Assembly: GCF_018598585.1 (NCBI RefSeq) | Contig: NZ_JAHESD010000006.1 | Location: 62,001-126,000, forward strand | Source of the DNA: Chryseosolibacter indicum | GTDB taxonomy: Bacteria > Bacteroidota > Bacteroidia > Cytophagales > Cyclobacteriaceae | DNA: 64,000 bases | Direction of reading: 5' to 3' | In this document: piece after piece, positions 1-8,183 of the stretch | Layout: every line of letters begins with the position of its first letter | Numbering within the stretch: position 1 is the stretch's first letter | Made by a program: the position numbers and the translations under genes | Notes under the pieces: generated by a model | Told to the model about the DNA's origin: nothing | What the model saw: only the letters and a program-made list of their open reading frames with translations | Database searches by the model: none

Positions 1-1
1 C

Positions 2-514
2 CGTAAACTGAGGACAATCAAGAAATTTGAAAACACATACATTTTCTTCCTTACCGCCAACTCCGAACCCTATTACAGAAATGCTGTGATGAACACCGGA
101 GCCGATGATTTTATTGAAAAGGTTATCGGACTAAGGGCGCTAACGTACAAGGTAAGCGCAGTGCTTAAAAAACAATTCATTATACGTAAAGGCATTACTG
201 AAGTCACTATTGGCCAACTTACCGTCAATAGAAAAACGAGCACCGTTACCATTAGCAATAATATAATAGCACTCAGCCCACCAGAACTGGAGATCCTGTT
301 CTTCTTCGCACAGAATCCAAACAAAATAATAAGCACCGAAGACATGGTGCATAACATCTGGGGATCTGAAATCTATCTTTTCGACACTTCTGTTGAAGCC
401 TGCATTCGCAACCTGCGAAAGAAAATAGGTGAAGGCATTATTGAAGACATCAAGCAAGATTGCTATAAACTCTCTGCTAAGAATGTACTTCGTCAATCCC
501 GAGCACACGATTAA
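2..514 (+). CDS. Response regulator, OmpR/PhoB type (5' part missing)
   Basis: The frame is open to the left edge, so the gene starts outside the window. What remains is the end of a receiver domain followed by a winged-helix DNA-binding domain. The receiver part shows the switch Thr in FFLTANSE, then GADDFIEKVI with the conserved Lys. The phosphoacceptor Asp lies upstream and cannot be seen. The C-terminal part reads like Trans_reg_C: the 'ALSPPELEILFFF' helix, 'EDMVHNIWG', and 'DTSVEACIRNLRKKIGE' as recognition helix region. Such proteins are cytoplasmic transcription regulators phosphorylated by a histidine kinase; the kinase may lie to the left. The 3' end overlaps the convergent GH1 gene by 38 bp. 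Confidence 0.9.
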   Translation, partial: RKLRTIKKFENTYIFFLTANSEPYYRNAVMNTGADDFIEKVIGLRALTYKVSAVLKKQFIIRKGITEVTIGQLTVNRKTSTVTISNNIIALSPPELEILFFFAQNPNKIISTEDMVHNIWGSEIYLFDTSVEACIRNLRKKIGEGIIEDIKQDCYKLSAKNVLRQSRAHD

Positions 515-1670
515 AAGCTATGGCGGAGTAAAGATCGGCGCTTGGCTTCCTGGTTCTGTCTTTCGTTTCCAGATTACATTCGTACAAGCCAAACTTATAG
601 GTTAAGCCAAGGTTCCATTCAAAGTTATCCCAGGCCGACCAGTGGTAATAGCCCTGTACATCTACCCCATCCTGTATGGCATCATAGACTATACTCAGGT
701 AATCTTTAATGGCAGCGACACGCTTTGTATCATCGCCCGTGCAAATACCATTCTCAGTAATGATAATCGGCTTCTTATACTGGTTCCAGTACCTTCTGAT
801 ACATTCTCCCAACCCTTGCGGATAGTACTCCCACATATCGTCATGCGGCTTGCCAGACTTCGCCATCTTCTCTGGGGTAAGCAACCTTGTTATTGGAAGC
901 GGATCGAACCCTATCCTGGCATAATAACTCATGCCGAAGAAATCAAATTTGGTAAAAAACTTCAAAGCATATTCCATGAACATATAATCATAGAACTTTG
1001 CAGGAACAACACCCATGATATTTTCACCAGCGAAGATTGTGCAATTATGCGAGATACCAACAGGTGTATCCGGATACTTGTGCTTGATATAATCGTAGAC
1101 AATATCATGCGCCACGCCGATGTTGTTAAGCACCTTTTTTGCCTCGAGAATATTTCGCTTAAAGGGCGGAAATTCTGCCACCACCCAGCCAAGGCTGGTA
1201 TATAAATTGGGTTCGTTAAACGTATTCCAACTGGTTACGTAACTTCCATATTCGTCTACAACCTTTTTGGCGAAATCTACCCAGAGGTTAACATTCGCTT
1301 CCTGTGACCACCCTCCTGCTTTGGCAAACCAGATTGGGTTGGTAAAATGATGAAGCACCATCATGATGGAAACATTCTTCTGCTTAAGCTTTTGAAGAAG
1401 TTGGTGATATTCTCTTTTTACAGATTCATCAAAATCGGCAAGCGGCGCCTGTTGCAGCCTACTCCACATCAAACTCATGCGATAATGCGGTGCCAGAGAG
1501 GCGATAATATCAATATCCTCATCATAACGTTTTTCATGATCCGTAGTACGGTCGAACACATGACCATCCCGTGCAACTACTCCTTGCCAGTCGTGCTCAT
1601 ATGCCGTCTCTATCTGGTATGCTGCGGTGCTCGTGCCAAACTGAAAGTGGCCCGGGAAGATAAGCTTCAT
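477..1670 (-). CDS. Glycoside hydrolase family 1 (beta-glucosidase-like)
   Basis: A 397-residue clan GH-A (TIM-barrel) retaining beta-glycosidase. The N-terminal GH1 signature FQFGTSTAAYQIE is at residues 9-21. The acid/base Glu is E153 in TFNEP and the nucleophile E306 in ITENG; the aglycone-site region YYHWSAWDNFEW is near 341-352. No signal peptide is visible, so it is probably cytoplasmic and acts on imported oligosaccharides. I chose the ATG at 1670 (MKLIFPGHF) over a TTG 48 bp upstream because the family signature follows directly. The protein is shorter than typical GH1 enzymes (about 440-480 residues), yet both catalytic residues are present. The substrate cannot be told from sequence. 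It stands alone and is convergent with, and overlaps, the response regulator. Confidence 0.92.
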   Translation of the reverse strand: MKLIFPGHFQFGTSTAAYQIETAYEHDWQGVVARDGHVFDRTTDHEKRYDEDIDIIASLAPHYRMSLMWSRLQQAPLADFDESVKREYHQLLQKLKQKNVSIMMVLHHFTNPIWFAKAGGWSQEANVNLWVDFAKKVVDEYGSYVTSWNTFNEPNLYTSLGWVVAEFPPFKRNILEAKKVLNNIGVAHDIVYDYIKHKYPDTPVGISHNCTIFAGENIMGVVPAKFYDYMFMEYALKFFTKFDFFGMSYYARIGFDPLPITRLLTPEKMAKSGKPHDDMWEYYPQGLGECIRRYWNQYKKPIIITENGICTGDDTKRVAAIKDYLSIVYDAIQDGVDVQGYYHWSAWDNFEWNLGLTYKFGLYECNLETKDRTRKPSADLYSAIAFNRVLGIDEVHS

Positions 1671-1859
1671 AAAAAAGGCGCTAATTACCGTCTTTCTATC
1701 GGCATTGTAAAGCAACAAAGATTAATTGTACGTTAGGAATTTCATATTAGAAATTGGGCATTAGGGTCGAGCGTTGGGTAAATGAGAAGTAGGCAGTAGG
1801 CAACGAGTAGTTGACAATCAACGAAACCTTAAACATGAAACATGAAACCTCTAACAACC

Positions 1860-1880
1860 CAGAACTCAGAACCCAGAACG
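1860..1880. repeat. Heptamer tandem repeat, three units
   Basis: CAGAACT, CAGAACC and CAGAACG follow each other without a gap. Two other heptamers, GTAGGCA (1789-1802) and CATGAAA (1834-1847), are each duplicated in tandem just upstream. Confidence 0.85.
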
Positions 1881-1899
1881 TTTAAAGGTTTACCCGAGG

Positions 1900-1965
1900 A
1901 TGCTTCGACCATGCTTCGACTATGCTTCGACTATGCCTCGAGTATGCTTCGACTTTCCCTCGACT
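1900..1965. repeat. 11-bp direct repeat array, six units
   Basis: Six head-to-tail 11-bp units of the form ATGCTTCGACT at 1900, 1911, 1922, 1933, 1944 and 1955. Units 2, 3 and 5 are identical, units 1 and 4 differ by one or two bases, and unit 6 is more diverged. Each unit carries a TCGA core, so the cores sit one helical turn apart. The array ends 46 bp before the ATG at 2012. Function is unknown; a protein-binding array or slipped-strand expansion are both possible. Confidence 0.9.
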
Positions 1966-2011
1966 TATATTATCATTTTATTATTATATTAGCATAAAAA
2001 ACCCTACTAGT

Positions 2012-2803
2012 ATGCCTGAACAGGTTAGCTTCATAAAGATTAAGGGAACAGTAGACGGGCTGTCCTTTTACACCGCCGGAGGCCGCAGCATTGTGCGCAG
2101 AGCCTATGGTCCTTCCAAAGAGAGAATAGCCAACGATCCTAAGCTCATCCGACTTCGTGAGAATAACGTCGAATTTGGTGGAGCCTCAGCCATGGGCAAG
2201 GCCTTGCGCTTGGGTCTAATGGTCACGAAATTATATGCTTCCAGCGATCTTCCCGCAAAAGTAACAGCCCTCATGCGGTCTGTTCTTGTGCTCAACAAGG
2301 GCATCAGAGGGAAAAGAAATATTGAGCTTTCAAAACATAAGACCCTGCTCAATCACCTTGACTGCAACTCACAAACGCCATTCACCAATGTAGTGCTACC
2401 ATCTTTTGAATGTTCGGGCGATAGAAATACGGCTAGCGTTCAGTATACTTTCAGGAATATGAATCCTGCTGCAGATATTCGGCCACCACAAGGTGCTACG
2501 CATTTTCAGATATTTCAAATAGCAACCACGATATCCGATTATCACTACAACGAGCCCATGGAAAGTTATAGACCTATCAACTCGCAATTGAACGAGGCAA
2601 GAGAAATCACAAACTCCAATGCTATATCCTTGTCGGATCAAAGCGTAGACGTATCATTGGTTACAACCATACCTGGTATCACCAATCTTCCTGAACACGT
2701 TTCATTGGTACATGCACTCGCCATTGCGTTTTTCAGGGAAGATAACAACGTACACTACAAACTCACCTCCGGCTGCGCCATGAAGGTAATAGGAGTATAT
2801 TAA
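2012..2803 (+). CDS. Uncharacterised protein of a Bacteroidota family
   Basis: 263 residues with no signal peptide or membrane segment. I recognise the pattern but not a function: the N-terminus FIKIKGTVDGLSFY, then SIVRRAYGPSKERIANDP and RENNVEFGGAS, recurs in uncharacterised Bacteroidota proteins of similar length. The start is the ATG at 2012; a longer reading frame would run into the 11-bp repeat array and is rejected. The second half is rich in beta-type sequence and has no obvious catalytic motif. It is a single gene, with 160 bp before the next start. The repeat array directly upstream may affect its expression. Confidence 0.75.
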   Translation: MPEQVSFIKIKGTVDGLSFYTAGGRSIVRRAYGPSKERIANDPKLIRLRENNVEFGGASAMGKALRLGLMVTKLYASSDLPAKVTALMRSVLVLNKGIRGKRNIELSKHKTLLNHLDCNSQTPFTNVVLPSFECSGDRNTASVQYTFRNMNPAADIRPPQGATHFQIFQIATTISDYHYNEPMESYRPINSQLNEAREITNSNAISLSDQSVDVSLVTTIPGITNLPEHVSLVHALAIAFFREDNNVHYKLTSGCAMKVIGVY

Positions 2804-2963
2804 GGAATTTGGGTAGTTGACAATTTGAACCATTAACACGAGCAATACCATTTAGAAACGACAAATCAATTACAATTTCGGTTTAGCATTTTGCTTATTG
2901 CGTGTGGTGACAAGTTAAACAAACATTGCAGGCAATTTTGATAGAACTCATAATTTAAATCAA

Positions 2964-4139
2964 ATGAGAAGTGCCATAAAGCAATTATTACCATTTATCC
3001 TCTTCTTTTCAACAAGTATAGTCTTGGGGCAAACAAGAGCTGATAGTCTAAACATGCTGGTTAATAAACTTGGACAAAAACTGCTCGACGAAAAGCAAGG
3101 GGTTGGACTTTCTATAGGAGTCTACGACAATGGAAAGTCCTACTTTTTTAATTTTGGTACAACTCAGGCTGGTAAATCCGTTACACCCACTCAGCATACT
3201 ATCTATGAAATCGGCTCAATCACAAAAACGTTTGAAAGTTATATCTTAGCGAATGCTGTTATTGAAGGGAAAGTAAACTTAGATGATGACATTCGTAAGT
3301 ATTTAAACGATAGCTATCCCAACCTTGAATATAAAGGGCATTATATCAAATTAATTCACCTGGCTAATACAACTTCATTGTTACCAGATTGGTTGCCTGA
3401 ATTACCTACTCGAACGAAAGGCTTACAGCCCGACTCTACATTAAAAGTTAAAATTGAATTTTATAAAAAGTTATCGAAGCAAGACTTCTACAACGCCTTA
3501 CATAACGTAAAATTAGATACAATACCCGGAACAAGAAGACGCCATTCCAATGCAGGAGCACAACTGCTTGCTTATATTTTAGAGGAGGTCTATCAAAAGC
3601 CGTTAGACAAGCTGATAAAGACTTATATCACTACTCCTCAAAAAATGAAGAATACTTTTTTCCTCGCAACTTCTGAGCAAAAAGGGCTTGCAACCGGGTA
3701 CACCACTACCAATCATAAAGCAATTTATGAATTCAGCATGCCTTACTTTAAGTATGCCGGCGGCTTGGTAAGCACTACGAATAATTTGGTAAAATATATA
3801 CAGTTACTTCTGAATAAAAACGACCCCTCATCCGTTCTTTGCTTGAAAAAAACAGCAGATATAGATGTGTCAACAGGGAAAGTTGTACCAATGAAAGCCG
3901 AAGGAATAGCTGCACCTGAAGTATATAGTACTGCTTTGAATTGGTTTAAGTACCAGCCTGAAATAAACAAATCTCAAATTTGGGCTGATGGTGGAACAAA
4001 TGGTTTTAATAGTTATTTGGTTATTTACCCGTACTTAAATAGTGGGATTATACTACTTGCCAATAAATCAGATGAAGGTATTTTCAGGGCATTGCCTGGA
4101 ATAGCAAATCAAATATCAAAATCGATTGGCATGAAATAA
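2964..4139 (+). CDS. Exported serine hydrolase, class C beta-lactamase/esterase family
   Basis: 391 residues with an N-terminal signal peptide (MRSAIKQLLP..., cleavage likely after VLG), so periplasmic or outer-membrane associated. The Beta-lactamase family (PF00144) SxxK motif is S85-I-T-K88 in EIGSITKTF. The second motif, normally Y-x-N in a PGT...YSNAG context, reads PGTRRRHSNAGAQ, so His194 stands in the Tyr position. The third motif, normally H/K-x-G, reads WADGGTNGF with Asp instead. The Ser-Lys dyad is intact but two usual active-site residues are changed. It could be an esterase, a D-aminopeptidase-like enzyme or a binding protein; I would not call it a proven beta-lactamase. It lies 70 bp upstream of a class D beta-lactamase on the same strand. 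Confidence 0.87.
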   Translation: MRSAIKQLLPFILFFSTSIVLGQTRADSLNMLVNKLGQKLLDEKQGVGLSIGVYDNGKSYFFNFGTTQAGKSVTPTQHTIYEIGSITKTFESYILANAVIEGKVNLDDDIRKYLNDSYPNLEYKGHYIKLIHLANTTSLLPDWLPELPTRTKGLQPDSTLKVKIEFYKKLSKQDFYNALHNVKLDTIPGTRRRHSNAGAQLLAYILEEVYQKPLDKLIKTYITTPQKMKNTFFLATSEQKGLATGYTTTNHKAIYEFSMPYFKYAGGLVSTTNNLVKYIQLLLNKNDPSSVLCLKKTADIDVSTGKVVPMKAEGIAAPEVYSTALNWFKYQPEINKSQIWADGGTNGFNSYLVIYPYLNSGIILLANKSDEGIFRALPGIANQISKSIGMK

Positions 4140-4209
4140 AAACTGCCCTAGAGTCAATCTGAAATCCACACTACTGTTTGTGCATCACTTTTAAAATACC
4201 TCTCAGTCA

Positions 4210-5007
4210 ATGAAAATGCTTGTTATAATATTCCTTTCCTTGTACTGCCTGAGAGTACAAGCGCAAGTTGATTTTGCTCAAGCATTTAGCGATTGTAAGA
4301 TACCCGGTAGCATAACGATCTACCATTATAACAGTAAAAAATGGTTTATCAGTGATACAAGCGATGCAAAAATGGAAACATTGCCTGCCTCAACATTCAA
4401 GATCATTAATTTACTTATTGCACTGGAAACCGGTACCATTAAAGACGAAAATGCGGTCGTAAAATGGATAGGAAAAACAGATACTACGCTTTACGGATAC
4501 AGACCTGATATATATAGGGACATGACAGTAAAAGAGGCTTTTGAGTTATCTGCCGGATGGGTTTTTATCGAACTCGCGAAAAGGATCGGAAAAGAAAAAT
4601 ACTTGCAATACCTAAAGAGGTCTAATTATGGCAATTTAAATTTAACTGAACAAGGAGCAGACTTTTGGAACTTCGGAGCATTTGCCATTTCGCCTATAAA
4701 CCAAATTGATTTTCTGGTTAGAGTTTACAAAAATCAACTGCCCTTCTCAAAAAGAAACATAGGTATCTTGAAACGAGTAATGATTGCCGAAAAGGCAAAT
4801 GGCTATACAATCAGGGCAAAAACTGGCTGGACGAGATGGGAAGGAAATGACATTGGATGGTGGGTTGGCTACGTGACCAATAAAAAGGATGTTTTCTTTT
4901 TTGCTACACGAATTATTAAGAAACGCTCCGATATAAATCCAGAGTTTGGAAATTGTAGAAAGAACATTACAAAATCTGTTCTCAGACAGCTCAATGCAAT
5001 CAACTAG
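4210..5007 (+). CDS. Class D (OXA-like) beta-lactamase
   Basis: 265 residues with a signal peptide (MKMLVIIFLSLYCLRVQAQ), so periplasmic. Class D motifs appear in order: S61-T-F-K64 (nucleophile Ser and the Lys that is carbamylated in this class), S114-A-G116 at the SxV position, Y140-G-N142, W153 in DFWNFG (position of the Trp that supports the carbamate), and K204-T-G206 followed by W. GWWVGY near the end is also typical. Length is normal for OXA enzymes. The odd point is Gly instead of Val in SxV. The expected role is hydrolysis of penicillins; the spectrum cannot be predicted. It may share a transcript with the upstream serine hydrolase. Confidence 0.92.
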   Translation: MKMLVIIFLSLYCLRVQAQVDFAQAFSDCKIPGSITIYHYNSKKWFISDTSDAKMETLPASTFKIINLLIALETGTIKDENAVVKWIGKTDTTLYGYRPDIYRDMTVKEAFELSAGWVFIELAKRIGKEKYLQYLKRSNYGNLNLTEQGADFWNFGAFAISPINQIDFLVRVYKNQLPFSKRNIGILKRVMIAEKANGYTIRAKTGWTRWEGNDIGWWVGYVTNKKDVFFFATRIIKKRSDINPEFGNCRKNITKSVLRQLNAIN

Positions 5008-5255
5008 GCGAACGCATAACAAAAGTGTCAATATCATCATAGTTTTTCAAATGCACTTAAACTTAGCGTAATACAAATAAGCATTATTGGAAGTCAAAAA
5101 ATATATTAAACCCTATAACATTAATATTAAATACTCCGACATTCCATTGATGACAATTGCTTTAAGGTATCGAAGCTATTATGTTCATTAAGATATTAAA
5201 CACAATAGCTAGCCTTAATAACCGACTTGTTGGATCTTACCAAAGCATTTAAGAC

Positions 5256-5975
5256 ATGAAAAAGAAGAAAATGAAAAATTTAAAAAACCTGTTATTTCTA
5301 GGGATTGTATTGTTTGTAAAATTAAACGTATCGGCACAAACATCACCATTACGCTTCGGAATTAAGACCGGGTTAAATTTATCAAGTGCGACAGTTCATG
5401 ATGCCACTGGCACAAACTCAAAAACCGGGTACCACATTGGGGGCACATTAGAATATTCATTTTCTCAGAAGTTTCTCATAAAATCAGGTCTGCTTTTTTC
5501 AACCAAGGGGTCTAAGATAGACCAACTTAACGCAAGCTCATACATCCCTTCGCCAATTGACGATACACATACATTTAATGCTTCCTATTTAATATTGCCT
5601 CTACACGGGGCATATAGGCTTAACGTAAATAACACAGTTGACATAGTACTTGGAGCTGGGCCTTACTTTGGATATGGCATTGGAGGAAAAACAACGCAAA
5701 AATTAAATAGTGGTTCCTGGAGTAATGGAAGTACAGAAAATGAATGGAAAACCTTTGGAAGTGGCGTTTACGATGAGAATCGAAATTGGCTGCATGGTAC
5801 AACATTAAAGCAGCTAGATATCGGCATTGGTGCTACTCTTGATTTTGAGTATCAGAATTTTGTTTTAGGCATAGGATATGAACAAGGGTTAAAAAACATT
5901 GCGACACAAGATAGCTACTACAAGCCTCAATACAAAAACAGGGCAATTCAGGCTTCTATTGGATACAAACTATAA
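5256..5975 (+). CDS. Outer-membrane beta-barrel (PorT/OMP_b-brl_2-like) protein
   Basis: 239 residues. A Lys-rich start and hydrophobic stretch form a signal peptide ending in SAQ. The mature part begins LRFGIKTGLNLSS, the usual opening of Bacteroidota small outer-membrane barrels. Alternating beta-strand segments follow (for example KFLIKSGLLFSTKG and VDIVLGAGPYFGYGIGG), and the protein ends IQASIGYKL with a C-terminal aromatic-containing strand. The likely fold is an 8-10 strand barrel; the function is unknown. Two ATGs are possible (5256 and 5271); both keep the signal peptide. It is a single gene, 248 bp after the beta-lactamase. Confidence 0.85.
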   Translation: MKKKKMKNLKNLLFLGIVLFVKLNVSAQTSPLRFGIKTGLNLSSATVHDATGTNSKTGYHIGGTLEYSFSQKFLIKSGLLFSTKGSKIDQLNASSYIPSPIDDTHTFNASYLILPLHGAYRLNVNNTVDIVLGAGPYFGYGIGGKTTQKLNSGSWSNGSTENEWKTFGSGVYDENRNWLHGTTLKQLDIGIGATLDFEYQNFVLGIGYEQGLKNIATQDSYYKPQYKNRAIQASIGYKL

Positions 5976-6095
5976 CAACGTTAAACTTTGCCCAAATACA
6001 TCTGCCCCTCAACAACGATAAACCAAATTGGTAGAACTTTCTGATGGTATACGAATATAAAAATTGGCAAAAAAGACTTATAAAGAAATGAGGTA

Positions 6096-6554
6096 ATGAA
6101 AAAAAGTACATTGATAGAAATGAACAACGTAGGTATCGTTGTAGAATCACTCGATAATGCAATTTCTTTTTTTTCCGAAATAGGACTGAAACTAGAAGGA
6201 CGAACTATGGTTGAAGGTGAATGGGCAGGACGAGTAACAGGACTTGGAAACCAATCGGTAGAGATTGCCATGATGGTTACTCCCGACGGACACAGCCGAC
6301 TTGAACTTTCACGGTTTCTTACCCCTCGTACGATAGCAGACCATAGGACTGCCCCAGTGAATTCTTTGGGCTATCTCCGTATCATGTTTCGGGTTGATAA
6401 TCTTGACGAATTGCTATCCAGACTAGCGAAGCATGGTGCCGAAGTCGTTGGGGAAGTCGTTAATTATGAGAACATTTATAAGCTTTGCTACATTAGAGGG
6501 ACAGAAGGGCTTCTTGTCGGATTAGCCGAACAACTAGACCCTTCTTCTCAATAA
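6096..6554 (+). CDS. VOC-family protein (glyoxalase/bleomycin-resistance fold)
   Basis: 152 residues forming two beta-alpha-beta-beta-beta halves. It opens MNNVGIVVESLDNAISFFSEIGL, the VOC first half, and the second half starts at LGYLRIMFRVDNLDELLSRL and ends with EGLLVGLAEQ. A metal ligand His is not obvious in the first strand, where Asn stands in NNVGIVV. Enzymes of this fold act as lyases, dioxygenases or antibiotic-binding proteins, and the specific role here is open. It is cytoplasmic and a single gene. Confidence 0.85.
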   Translation: MKKSTLIEMNNVGIVVESLDNAISFFSEIGLKLEGRTMVEGEWAGRVTGLGNQSVEIAMMVTPDGHSRLELSRFLTPRTIADHRTAPVNSLGYLRIMFRVDNLDELLSRLAKHGAEVVGEVVNYENIYKLCYIRGTEGLLVGLAEQLDPSSQ

Positions 6555-6685
6555 TTGACCATTGCATCAACTTTACAACTTCATTCAGAATACTATTGCC
6601 GCATTTTACCATTAAGATTGTCGCATTAGTACTTCATTAAAGCAAGTTTGCTTATAATCTTTGTATCTGTTATACATTATAAAAT

Positions 6686-7258
6686 ATGAGAAAAGTAATT
6701 TCATTTATGCATATCTCCCTTGATGGTTTTGTAGCAGGACCAAACGGAGAAATGGATTGGATTAAAGTTGATCAAGAAATCTTTGACTATGTCGGTAAAC
6801 GGATAAGCGAAGGAGATACTGCATTATACGGGCGGGTAACGTATCAGATGATGGAAAATTACTGGCCTACTGCAGGAGAAAAGCTAACAGCATCAAAGCA
6901 CGACATCGAACATTCAAAGTGGTATAAAAAGGTTCACAAAGTTGTTTTATCAAAAACAATGAACAATCTGAGTTTGCCTAACACTACAATTATTAGTGAT
7001 AACCTTTCACACCAAATTAAAGAAATCAAACAACAACCTGGTAAAGATATCTTACTTTTTGGCAGCCCTACTGCAACACATGCTCTTATTCAACTAAACT
7101 TAATTGATGGCTACTGGCTATTCGTTAATCCAATTGTACTTGGAAGGGGCATCCCATTGTTTGTAGACATTAAAGACAAAATCAAACTACAACTTTTGCC
7201 AACTACCCGGCAATTTACATGCGGAGTTACTGAGTTGAATTACGCAGTAGACAGATAA
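6686..7258 (+). CDS. DHFR-family reductase (RibD C-terminal-like)
   Basis: 190 residues. The start KVISFMHISLDGFVAGPNGEMDW is the standard opening of the stand-alone RibD_C/dihydrofolate reductase superfamily, followed by ALYGRVTYQMMENYWP, KVVLSKTM and ILLFGSPTATHALIQLNLIDGYWLFVNPIVLGRG. These proteins bind NADPH. Most stand-alone members have no proven substrate and are probably not the cell's folate enzyme. It is cytoplasmic. The gene follows the VOC gene on the same strand after 131 bp, so it probably has its own promoter. Confidence 0.88.
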   Translation: MRKVISFMHISLDGFVAGPNGEMDWIKVDQEIFDYVGKRISEGDTALYGRVTYQMMENYWPTAGEKLTASKHDIEHSKWYKKVHKVVLSKTMNNLSLPNTTIISDNLSHQIKEIKQQPGKDILLFGSPTATHALIQLNLIDGYWLFVNPIVLGRGIPLFVDIKDKIKLQLLPTTRQFTCGVTELNYAVDR

Positions 7259-7400
7259 TAACAGCAACGAGCAACCGCATAGCATGTACCAATAGGTGTA
7301 GGGGTCAACAATCTGCATTTCAGAAACATTTTGACTACGAAAAATACCAATCTGGTTACTTATTTCACCCAACCGAATATGACCTTTGCATAATAACGAT

Positions 7401-7406
7401 AAGGAG
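7401..7406 (+). promoter_or_regulatory. Strong Shine-Dalgarno site of the SDR gene
   Basis: AAGGAG lies 7 nt before the ATG at 7414. Such a complete anti-16S match is uncommon in Bacteroidota, where most genes have AT-rich leaders, and it stands out from the other genes here. Confidence 0.7.
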
Positions 7407-7413
7407 AAAGTTT

Positions 7414-8154
7414 ATGCAAAGTATAAAAGGAAAAGTAGTTGCTATTACAGGAGCGAGTAGTGGTATTGGTAAAGTTACAGCAATAGAACTGGCGCAGCAT
7501 GGTGCAAAAGTTGTATTAGGAGCAAGAAGAACTGAGCAATTGGAGATGACTGTTGAAGAAATCAGGAACAATGGAGGTGAAGCTGTTTTTTCAAAAACCG
7601 ATGTAAGCAACAAAACGGACTTGGTGCGCCTGGTAAATCTGGCGGTTGAAAAATTTCAAAAACTAGATGTTATTATTAATAATGCAGGCGTAGCCCGGCT
7701 TAGCAGGATAGACAACCTTGATGTTGACGGCTGGGACGAAATGATTGACATCAATATAAAAGGTGTTTTATATGGAATGGCAGCGGCAATTCCCGTTTTT
7801 AAACATCAGCAATCTGGTCATATCGTTAATATCATTTCAACGTCAGGAATAAAAATTTCACCAACCCAAGGCGTATATGCAGGAACAAAAAATGCAGTGC
7901 GTACCATTGCAGAAGCATTTCGACAAGAGTCGGACGGCAGCATAAGAATAACAGGAATCTCACCTGGATATATAAAAACAGATTTTGCTGTTAAAAGTGT
8001 AAAAACAGAAGCGATGAAAACGTCTATCGCACAGGTAGTGGAACAAATGGCTATCGATCCGAAAGCTGTGGCTAATGCTGTAATTTATGCTATTAGTCAG
8101 CCAAACGATGTCGAGGTAGGAGATATTGTTATTCGTCCTGCAAGACAAGACTGA
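7414..8154 (+). CDS. Short-chain dehydrogenase/reductase
   Basis: 246 residues, a classical SDR. TGASSGIG at 12-19 binds the cofactor, NNAG at 90-93 stabilises the fold, and the catalytic set is Ser in IISTSG (143-145), Tyr156 and Lys160 in YAGTK. The Arg-rich ARR after the second strand suggests NADP(H). It resembles the YdfG/serine dehydrogenase-like group, but the substrate is not predictable. It has an unusually good ribosome binding site. An AraC regulator follows 29 bp downstream and probably shares its transcript. Confidence 0.92.
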   Translation: MQSIKGKVVAITGASSGIGKVTAIELAQHGAKVVLGARRTEQLEMTVEEIRNNGGEAVFSKTDVSNKTDLVRLVNLAVEKFQKLDVIINNAGVARLSRIDNLDVDGWDEMIDINIKGVLYGMAAAIPVFKHQQSGHIVNIISTSGIKISPTQGVYAGTKNAVRTIAEAFRQESDGSIRITGISPGYIKTDFAVKSVKTEAMKTSIAQVVEQMAIDPKAVANAVIYAISQPNDVEVGDIVIRPARQD

Positions 8155-8183
8155 TATATGTAGAAACGTTGGTTTATTTATTT

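Larger units (their letters stand above)
1671..2011. other. Intergenic region rich in short tandem repeats
   Basis: A 341-bp spacer with no convincing gene. It holds several different short tandem duplications: GTAGGCA twice (1789-1802), CATGAAA twice (1834-1847), CAGAACN three times (1860-1880), then an 11-bp array (1900-1965). It should contain the promoter of the GH1 gene (minus) and of the uncharacterised gene at 2012 (plus), but I see no clear TAnnTTTG box. Confidence 0.6.

Noticed and set aside
642-1205. A 187-codon open frame antisense to the GH1 gene
   Set aside because: It lies wholly within a gene with intact catalytic motifs on the other strand and its translation shows no family pattern.
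1900-1965. CRISPR array
   Set aside because: Units are 11 bp and directly adjacent with no spacers, and no cas genes are in the window.
2964-5007. Mobile resistance cassette (integron or transposon) around the beta-lactamases
   Set aside because: No integrase, transposase, attC-like site or flanking inverted repeat is visible; the genes look chromosomal.
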